NCBI GenBank assembly: GCA_026981655.1 | Contig: JALSIJ010000250.1 | Location: forward strand, 1 to 39,870 | DNA length: 39,870 bases | Direction: 5' to 3' | Origin: Rhizobiaceae bacterium | Lineage (GTDB): Bacteria > Pseudomonadota > Alphaproteobacteria > Rhizobiales > Rhizobiaceae | Shown: positions 34,571-39,870 of the stretch, in pieces | How the letters are laid out: each line of letters begins with the position of its first letter | How positions within the stretch are numbered: position 1 is the stretch's first letter | The notes under the pieces: generated by a model | Database searches by the model: none | What the model saw: only the letters and a program-made list of their open reading frames with translations | What the model was told of the DNA's origin: nothing | Position numbers and translations under genes: made by a program

Positions 34571-34615
34571 CCATGCATCCAAAAAGTGGGAACCGGTTTT
34601 TGGATAAGTGCATGG
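34571..34615. repeat. 45-nt palindromic REP-like element before cbbL
   Basis: CCATGCA + TCCAAAAA (34571-34585) pairs with TTTTTGGA (34597-34604) and TGCATGG (34609-34615): 15 base pairs, with a one-sided TAAG bulge and an 11-nt loop GTGGGAACCGG. From memory, the core AAAAAGTGGGAACCGGTTTT recurs in intergenic regions of many Rhizobiales genomes; I could not search. Here it sits inside the operon between cbbA and cbbL, so in the transcript it would be a strong hairpin. No T-run follows on the plus strand, so complete termination is not expected. Confidence 0.85.
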
Positions 34616-34681
34616 ACAGAAAAGAATTGCTCAACAAACCATCCGGTTCGGTGAATTGGGTATAATTGGAAGGAATATCAA

Positions 34682-36118
34682 ATGAATGACCAAACGAAAC
34701 CTGGCAAGAAGTACAAAGCAGGTGTAACCGATTACCGCGATAATTATTGGGAACCTGATTATGTCCCGAAAGATAGCGATATTCTCGCATGTTTTAAAGT
34801 GACACCTCAACCTGGTTTGCCACGCGAGGAAGTGGCTGCTGCTGTTGCTGCTGAATCATCCACCGGCACCTGGACCACAGTGTGGACGGATCTTTTGACC
34901 GATCTTGATTATTACAAGGGTCGCGCCTATGCGATCGAAGATGTGCCGGGCGATGATGAGAGCTATTATGCATTCATCGCTTATCCAATGGGTCTGTTTG
35001 AAGAAGGTTCTGTGGTCAATGTGTTCACTTCGTTGGTGGGTAATGTGTTTGGCTTTAAAGCCCTTCGTGCCCTGCGTCTTGAAGATGTGCGTTTCCCGCT
35101 TTGGTTCGTTACCGGCTGTGCCGGCCCGCCACATGGCATTCAGGTTGAACGCGACAAACTGAACAAATATGGTCGCCCACTGCTTGGCTGTACTATTAAG
35201 CCAAAACTTGGCCTTTCAGCCAAAAACTATGGCCGTGCCTGTTATGAGGGCCTGCGTGGTGGTCTTGATTTCACCAAGGATGATGAAAACATTAACTCAC
35301 AGCCTTTCATGCGCTGGCGTGATCGTTTCCAGTTTGTTCAGGAAGCCATTGAAAAAGCCCAGGCAGAGACCGGCGAGGTCAAGGGTCACTATATGAATGT
35401 GACCGCGCCTGATGTGGAAGAAATGTTTAAACGCGCCGAATTCGCCAAGGAACTTGGCACTCCAATCATTATGAGTGACTATCTGACCATTGGTTGGGCC
35501 GCACAAAATTCGCTTTCCAAATGGTGCCGCGACAACGGTATATTGTTGCATGTTCACCGGGCCATGCATGGGGTGATAGACCGCCATCCAAAACATGGCA
35601 TCAACTTCCGAGTGTTGGCAAAAATGCTGAGACTGCTTGGTGGTGACCACCTGCATTCCGGTACAGTTGTTGGTAAACTGGAAGGTGACCGTGCTGCGAC
35701 CCTTGGCTGGGTTGACCTGATGCGCGAAAAATTCATCAAGGAAGACCGTTCACGCGGCATCTTCTTCGATCAGGATTGGGGCCAGATGCCTGGCGTTATG
35801 CCGGTTGCATCCGGTGGTATTCATGTTTGGCATATGCCAGCACTGGTCAACATCTTTGGCGATGATGCCTGCCTGCAATTTGGTGGCGGAACACTAGGCC
35901 ATCCTTGGGGCAACGCTGCTGGCGCTGCTGCAAACCGTGTTGCTCTTGAAGCCTGCGTAAAGGCCCGTAACGAGGGGCGTGAACTGGAAAAAGAAGGCAA
36001 GGACATCTTGACCGCAGCTGCCAAACACTCACCTGAACTGAAAATCGCCATGGAAACATGGAAAGAGATCAAGTTTGAGTTTGACACCGTCGACAAGTTG
36101 GACGTGACCCACAAATAA
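34682..36118 (+). CDS. cbbL: RuBisCO large subunit, form IA-type
   Basis: A 478-residue RuBisCO large subunit of the green-like form IA group. The [25 protein letters not shown] segment and [25 protein letters not shown] match form IA and differ from red-like form IC. Catalytic features are intact: KPK lysine, the carbamylated Lys199 in [32 protein letters not shown] with the loop-6 Lys, and [10 protein letters not shown]. Residues 264-276 read [13 protein letters not shown], unlike the usual MHDYLTGGFTANT, and the earlier [13 protein letters not shown] also departs from common form I sequences. GGAAGGA lies seven bases before the ATG. With CbbQ and CbbO downstream and no carboxysome genes, this is most like the IAq subtype. 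Confidence 0.96.
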   Translation: MNDQTKPGKKYKAGVTDYRDNYWEPDYVPKDSDILACFKVTPQPGLPREEVAAAVAAESSTGTWTTVWTDLLTDLDYYKGRAYAIEDVPGDDESYYAFIAYPMGLFEEGSVVNVFTSLVGNVFGFKALRALRLEDVRFPLWFVTGCAGPPHGIQVERDKLNKYGRPLLGCTIKPKLGLSAKNYGRACYEGLRGGLDFTKDDENINSQPFMRWRDRFQFVQEAIEKAQAETGEVKGHYMNVTAPDVEEMFKRAEFAKELGTPIIMSDYLTIGWAAQNSLSKWCRDNGILLHVHRAMHGVIDRHPKHGINFRVLAKMLRLLGGDHLHSGTVVGKLEGDRAATLGWVDLMREKFIKEDRSRGIFFDQDWGQMPGVMPVASGGIHVWHMPALVNIFGDDACLQFGGGTLGHPWGNAAGAAANRVALEACVKARNEGRELEKEGKDILTAAAKHSPELKIAMETWKEIKFEFDTVDKLDVTHK

Positions 36119-36124
36119 TCGCAA

Positions 36125-36178
36125 TTGGCGGCTTAGGGCCGCCAAATGTAATCGCAACCGGCGGCTTAGGGCCGCCGG
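36125..36178 (+). promoter_or_regulatory. Tandem covarying hairpins between cbbL and cbbS
   Basis: Two 8-bp hairpins with the same TTAGG loop lie 33 bp apart: TTGGCGGC-TTAGG-GCCGCCAA (36125-36145) and CCGGCGGC-TTAGG-GCCGCCGG (36158-36178). Each is preceded by 'atcgcaa', so the 33-bp unit is a tandem duplication. The two outer base pairs differ as T-A, T-A versus C-G, C-G, changed on both sides. In the mRNA they would form stable stem-loops just after the cbbL stop. A role in transcript stability or in setting the cbbL:cbbS ratio is inference. Confidence 0.8.
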
Positions 36179-36207
36179 GCCAGAAAAGTAATACAAGGAT
36201 ACATATT

Positions 36208-36567
36208 ATGAGTGATGTACAAGATTATAATTCGCGTCTTTCAGACCCAAATAGCCGCAAGATGGAAACTTTTTCTTATCTGCCACAGCTGACCGACGCA
36301 GAGCTGCGTAAACAGGTTGAATACATTATTGCCAATGGATGGAACCCTGGCATTGAGCACACTGAGCCAGAGCATTCAATGGCAAATTACTGGTACATGT
36401 GGAAGCTTCCAATGTTCGGTGAAACGGATGTGGATGTTATTTTCACAGAAATTGAACTGTGCAAGAAAGCCAACCCAAAAAACCATGTTCGGTTGATCGG
36501 GTATGATAACTTCAAACAGAGCCAAGGCACTGCAATGGTTGTGCACCGGGCTGAATTTTCAGTCTAG
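36208..36567 (+). CDS. cbbS: RuBisCO small subunit, form IA-type
   Basis: A 119-residue RuBisCO small subunit. The family core [26 protein letters not shown] is followed by [31 protein letters not shown], then [25 protein letters not shown] short SDPNSRK stretch precedes the core (about 12-18), which carboxysomal form IA small subunits appear to lack; from memory such a stretch separates IAq from IAc. This agrees with the downstream cbbQ and cbbO. The large/small spacer is 89 bp and holds the tandem hairpins. AAGGA lies upstream of the ATG. Confidence 0.96.
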   Translation: MSDVQDYNSRLSDPNSRKMETFSYLPQLTDAELRKQVEYIIANGWNPGIEHTEPEHSMANYWYMWKLPMFGETDVDVIFTEIELCKKANPKNHVRLIGYDNFKQSQGTAMVVHRAEFSV

Positions 36568-36574
36568 CTAAATT

Positions 36575-36599
36575 CTGGAGCCGGATTTTCCGGCTCCAG
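36575..36599 (+). promoter_or_regulatory. Hairpin between cbbS and cbbQ (attenuator-like)
   Basis: CTGGAGCCGGA-TTT-TCCGGCTCCAG forms a perfect 11-bp stem with a 3-base loop, eight bases after the cbbS stop. TTCAATTCT follows, only weakly T-rich, so partial termination or a 3'-end processing or stability element is more likely than full termination. It would let RuBisCO transcripts exceed those of cbbQO. Confidence 0.7.
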
Positions 36600-36630
36600 T
36601 TCAATTCTAAAATTTGCGAGTTGATCCCTT

Positions 36631-37461
36631 ATGAGTAAAATTGACACCAAACAGTTTTTGGTTACCAAAGAACCATATTATCGTCCTGTATCAGACGAGG
36701 TCGAGCGCTATCAGGCTGCATATGATGTGCGTATGCCCGTCATGCTCAAAGGCCCGACTGGCTGCGGCAAATCCCGTTTCGTCGAATATATGGCTTGGAA
36801 ATTAAATCGCCCGCTGATCACCGTCGCCTGTAATGAGGACATGACCGCCTCTGACCTTATTGGCCGGTTCCTGCTCGATATTAATGGCACCAAATGGCAG
36901 GATGGCCCGCTTACCCAGGCCGCCCGCATTGGTGCGATTTGTTATCTTGATGAAGTGGTTGAAGCCCGGCAGGACACGACTGTTGTTATCCATCCGCTGA
37001 CCGATCACCGTCGGCAATTGCCATTGGAAAAAAAGGGTGAATTGGTTGACGCGCATCCAGATTTTCAACTCGTGATTTCCTACAATCCCGGCTATCAGTC
37101 GATGATGAAAGATTTGAAGCAGTCGACCAAACAACGCTTTGGTGCGATGTCTTTTGAATATCCTTCAACTGATGTTGAGACCGAGATCATTGCCCATGAA
37201 GCGGGTATAGATACGGATATTGCCAGTCGCCTTGTGCAGGTTGCTCATAGGTCGCGCAATTTGAAAGGTCATGGTTTGGATGAGGGTATGTCGACCCGTT
37301 TGCTGATTTATGCAGGTCAATTGATTACCAAAGGCATTGCCGCATCAGCTGCCTGCCAGATGGCATTGGTTGAACCGTTGACCGATGATCCTGATATGCG
37401 AGACACTCTGGAAGCTGCGGTAAAAACGTTCTTTCCCGAACAGTCGAAAGCCGCAGAGTAA
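36631..37461 (+). CDS. cbbQ: RuBisCO activase subunit CbbQ (MoxR-type AAA+ ATPase)
   Basis: A 276-residue AAA+ protein of the MoxR group, assigned CbbQ by sequence and position. Walker A is GPTGCGKS (residues 41-48) and Walker B is ICYLDEV with Asp107 and Glu108. The sensor-type sequence VISYNPGYQS (Asn near 155) and a SMMKDLKQSTKQRFGAM segment with the arginine-finger region follow. In characterised systems CbbQ forms a hexamer that binds one CbbO and remodels inhibited form IA RuBisCO. No clear ribosome binding site precedes the ATG. The gap to cbbO is six bases. Confidence 0.95.
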   Translation: MSKIDTKQFLVTKEPYYRPVSDEVERYQAAYDVRMPVMLKGPTGCGKSRFVEYMAWKLNRPLITVACNEDMTASDLIGRFLLDINGTKWQDGPLTQAARIGAICYLDEVVEARQDTTVVIHPLTDHRRQLPLEKKGELVDAHPDFQLVISYNPGYQSMMKDLKQSTKQRFGAMSFEYPSTDVETEIIAHEAGIDTDIASRLVQVAHRSRNLKGHGLDEGMSTRLLIYAGQLITKGIAASAACQMALVEPLTDDPDMRDTLEAAVKTFFPEQSKAAE

Positions 37462-37467
37462 TTACCA

Positions 37468-39798
37468 ATGAAATTCAATCTTGACGATTACCGTGAAGAA
37501 TTGATCAAGTCGGCACCGGAACTTGCTGATACACTTGATGGCACCTTTCAGGAAGCCGCAAGGGTCATGTCTCCCAATGGGTTGAAAGATTTTTTTGATG
37601 GTGCCCGCGCCATAGTTTCGCTAGGTAAGAGCGCACAATTACTGGTCACTTACCTTGATGAAATGCCGCAGGTGGTCAAGGAATGCGGTGAAGATATTAT
37701 CCGCGATACCCTTGGTGCGGTGCTGAAACTTGCATCAATGGCCTCCGGTGAAGTCCTCATCCTTATGCTGTCGACATTGCCCGGCGCATCACGCCGGTTG
37801 GGCGACCCTGATCTTTTGCGTGGCTATTTGACCTTGGTGCACCGATTATCGGCCAAAGCGCCACGCGGCATGCGCCCGATGTTTGGTGTGATCGAAGAAC
37901 TGTTGTCTAAACTAACCTTGTCAGGTTTGCGCCGTTGGGTGGATTTTGGCGCTGATGCTTATCGTCGGGATTTGCCCAAACAGGCCGATTATTTTGGCCT
38001 TGTAAGCGAAGATTCCCGCGCCGTGCTAAAACAGGAGCGACGTGGCACATTGTTCATTGATAGCCAGCGGCGGCTCAACTTCTACCTTCGCGCCTTTTGG
38101 GGGCGTAGTTTTTTCCTGCGCCCAAGTGCAGCAGATTATCTGGGCTTTCGTCCTTTCATCGAAGATGGCGCATTGCATTTGCCCGATGCGGTGGATGCTG
38201 TCGATGGTGTGGACGGGCTCGACCTTTACCGTGCCATGTGCGCCCATATGGCGGCCCATATTACCCACTCCAGCAAAGGGCTTACCGCACAGGCCCTAAG
38301 CCCGGCGCAATTGTTCTTTGTTGGCTTTATCGAAGATGCGCGGGTTGAATATTGCGCTATCGAGCAGTTCCCCGGCCTGCGTGATATGTGGAAATCATTG
38401 ATACCGCTGTCTCAGACAAAGGCTTATGAGCATGAAACAATGTTTTTGCTTGAAAAGACAGCTATTGCATTGCTCGAACCGGGCGCAAAGACCGGCGATA
38501 TGGCGGTGGATGCATTGGTAGAGCAATTCCATATCAATATTGAAGAAAACAAGAATGAAATGATGTTCGCGTGGACCTTTGGCATGGAATTATTCAATCT
38601 ACTTTCAGACCGCCGCGCTGTGCCTTCCTTGCGCATTCTGGAAAGCCTGCGCATTCCCTATCGCGATGATAATCGCTTCGTGTGGGCACAAGATGGTTTT
38701 GATTGGGATGATGCAGTTGGTCTCACGGCCTCCAGCGAACAGCAGGTTCGCAAATATGTCAACGTGATGGAAATGGTCAACGAGGTTGAAGTGGAAACCG
38801 CTGGCGATGATGCCCAGGAAATATGGGTTCTTTCCAGCGAATTGTTCCCATATGAAGACGAAGGCGTTTCCTACAATGAAATGGAAGGCAAAGAGCCGGT
38901 CTCTGACCCTTTTCATTATCCTGAATGGGATTACAAAGTCCAATTGCACCGTCCAAGTTGGGCGACCGTGTTCGAGCGCCGTCAAGGCCGTGGCGAAGTA
39001 GAACTCATCGACAAAGTGTTGACCGAGCATAAGGGTGTCAGCCACCGTATTAAACAAATCATCGACCGACTAAGGCCGCAGGGTATTTCCCGCCAGCGAC
39101 GGTTGGAAGATGGCGATGAACTCGATATAAATGCAGCTGTTGATGCGATAATCATGACCCGAATTGGCATGCAGCCCGATACCCGTATCACCATGCGCAA
39201 TGTGCTCAACCGCCGCGATCTGGCAGTAGTGATCTTGCTTGATCTGTCAGAATCTACCAATGAAACCGTACGTGGAAGTGAGCGTACCGTGCTTGAACTC
39301 ACCCGCGATGCTTCCGCTCTTGTGGCCAGCGCTATCAACGGCATCGGCGACCCTTTTGCTATTCATGGCTTTGCCTCCGATGGGCGGCATGATGTCCAGT
39401 ATTATCGGTTTAAGGATTTTGAGCAACGCCTTGATGATGATGTCAAAAGCCGTATGGCAGGCATGAAAGGCGGGCTATCCACCCGCATGGGGACGGCCAT
39501 GCGTCACGCCGGACATCATTTGATGCAACGCAGTGAAAAGCACAAATTATTGTTGATTGTGACCGATGGCGAACCCGCCGATATTGATGAACGTGATCCA
39601 CAATATTTGCGGATGGATGCGAAAAAAGCCACCCAGGAACTGGCCCAGACCGGTATCATGAGTTATTGCCTGACCCTTGATCCGGAAGCTGACCGATATG
39701 TCGAGCGTATCTTTGGCGCAAATAATTACACCATCGTTGATCAGGTCGAGCGTTTGCCTGAAAAACTACCCGCACTTTTTGCCAGCTTAACGCGCTAG
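37468..39798 (+). CDS. cbbO: RuBisCO activase adaptor CbbO with VWA domain
   Basis: A 776-residue CbbO protein. The long N-terminal region (about 1-560) is the CbbO-type scaffold, including a helical ADAYRRDLPKQADYFGLVS segment. The C-terminal von Willebrand factor A domain (about 585-776) has an intact metal-ion-dependent adhesion site: DLSES with Asp592, Ser594 and Ser596, a Thr in the GLSTRMGT loop, and Asp700 in VTDGEPADID. In studied CbbQO activases this domain docks to RuBisCO through the metal site while CbbQ supplies ATP hydrolysis. It is of normal length for the family and shows no frame disruption. It is followed by rpe after 23 bp. Confidence 0.95.
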   Translation: MKFNLDDYREELIKSAPELADTLDGTFQEAARVMSPNGLKDFFDGARAIVSLGKSAQLLVTYLDEMPQVVKECGEDIIRDTLGAVLKLASMASGEVLILMLSTLPGASRRLGDPDLLRGYLTLVHRLSAKAPRGMRPMFGVIEELLSKLTLSGLRRWVDFGADAYRRDLPKQADYFGLVSEDSRAVLKQERRGTLFIDSQRRLNFYLRAFWGRSFFLRPSAADYLGFRPFIEDGALHLPDAVDAVDGVDGLDLYRAMCAHMAAHITHSSKGLTAQALSPAQLFFVGFIEDARVEYCAIEQFPGLRDMWKSLIPLSQTKAYEHETMFLLEKTAIALLEPGAKTGDMAVDALVEQFHINIEENKNEMMFAWTFGMELFNLLSDRRAVPSLRILESLRIPYRDDNRFVWAQDGFDWDDAVGLTASSEQQVRKYVNVMEMVNEVEVETAGDDAQEIWVLSSELFPYEDEGVSYNEMEGKEPVSDPFHYPEWDYKVQLHRPSWATVFERRQGRGEVELIDKVLTEHKGVSHRIKQIIDRLRPQGISRQRRLEDGDELDINAAVDAIIMTRIGMQPDTRITMRNVLNRRDLAVVILLDLSESTNETVRGSERTVLELTRDASALVASAINGIGDPFAIHGFASDGRHDVQYYRFKDFEQRLDDDVKSRMAGMKGGLSTRMGTAMRHAGHHLMQRSEKHKLLLIVTDGEPADIDERDPQYLRMDAKKATQELAQTGIMSYCLTLDPEADRYVERIFGANNYTIVDQVERLPEKLPALFASLTR

Positions 39799-39821
39799 CA
39801 GCACAAAACAAGGACTAAGCA

Positions 39822-39870
39822 ATGCCAAAAGATATTATTATCTCTCCTTCAATTTTGTCCGCCGATTTTG
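39822..39870 (+). CDS. cbbE: Ribulose-phosphate 3-epimerase, N-terminal fragment cut by window edge
   Basis: Only 16 codons are visible: MPKDIIISPSILSADF. The SPSILSADF motif is the first strand of ribulose-phosphate 3-epimerase, with the Ser that contacts substrate. AAGGA lies seven bases before the ATG. An epimerase at the end of a cbb operon is the usual cbbE, regenerating ribulose-5-phosphate for phosphoribulokinase. The gene continues beyond the window. Confidence 0.85.
   Translation, partial: MPKDIIISPSILSADF

Noticed and set aside
34661-34666. TATAAT as a separate cbbL promoter
   Set aside because: It sits next to the ribosome binding site and has no -35 partner at 16-18 bp; it would leave almost no leader. 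It may be chance in an AT-rich spacer.
36119-39870. Carboxysome or cbbX-type RuBisCO locus
   Set aside because: No shell-protein, CsoS2 or carbonic anhydrase gene follows cbbS, and no red-type CbbX is present; the activase genes are cbbQ and cbbO.

Overview
The window looks like chromosomal DNA of a mid-GC alphaproteobacterium. The evidence is the gene families present (IalB-like, SapC-like, a GlxA/GbdR-type regulator beside a dimethylglycine dehydrogenase, a non-pyrrolysine MttB homologue, a cbb operon led by a divergent cbbR) and a 45-nt palindrome at 34571-34615 whose core I remember as a common intergenic repeat of Rhizobiales/Hyphomicrobiales. Genus cannot be fixed from sequence reading alone. 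I saw no tRNA, rRNA, IS element, phage gene or CRISPR array.

Layout. (1) 1-350: tandem 51/49-bp repeats carrying a dyad, running off the left edge. A related element recurs at about 25741-25850. (2) 484-2978, minus: LemA and a DUF2207 membrane protein, translationally overlapping. (3) 3116-7052: a ThDP-dependent enzyme and a PhnD-like protein without signal peptide on the minus strand, divergent from an MmgE/PrpD family protein. This is a possible catabolic cluster with unknown substrate. (4) 7128-14443: a peptide-type ABC transporter (Tat-exported binding protein, two permeases, a fused double ATPase) plus a universal stress protein, with a divergent LysR regulator. (5) 14457-19574: GlxA/GbdR-like regulator divergent from a dimethylglycine/sarcosine dehydrogenase-like flavoprotein and an MttB-family methyltransferase, pointing to methylated-amine (glycine betaine type) catabolism. 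(6) 19717-25716: IalB-like and SapC-like proteins converging on a terminator, then an RND efflux pair with an operator-like palindrome over its promoter. (7) 25717-26121: a 405-bp gene-free stretch with several hairpins and a strong intrinsic terminator. (8) 26122-39870: cbbR and a Calvin-Benson-Bassham operon, cbbF-P-T-G-K-A-L-S-Q-O-E, with rpe (cbbE) cut by the right edge.

The cbb operon is unusually self-contained: FBPase, phosphoribulokinase, transketolase, GAPDH, PGK, class II aldolase, form IA-type (green-like) RuBisCO large and small subunits, the CbbQ/CbbO activase pair and the epimerase all run in one direction. No carboxysome genes and no cbbX are present, which fits the IAq type of form IA RuBisCO. 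Upstream genes overlap or nearly touch, but three intercistronic spaces around RuBisCO carry strong RNA-hairpin potential: before cbbL, between cbbL and cbbS, and between cbbS and cbbQ. The two cbbL-cbbS hairpins are a tandem copy pair that differ by compensatory base-pair changes. I read this as segmental control of transcript abundance, so that RuBisCO subunits can exceed the other enzymes; that is inference.

The most distinctive observations are the covarying hairpins, the palindrome before cbbL, an atypical stretch in CbbL around residues 264-276, the structured gene-free block at 25860-26123, and the pairing of methylated-amine demethylation genes with autotrophy genes in one neighbourhood.
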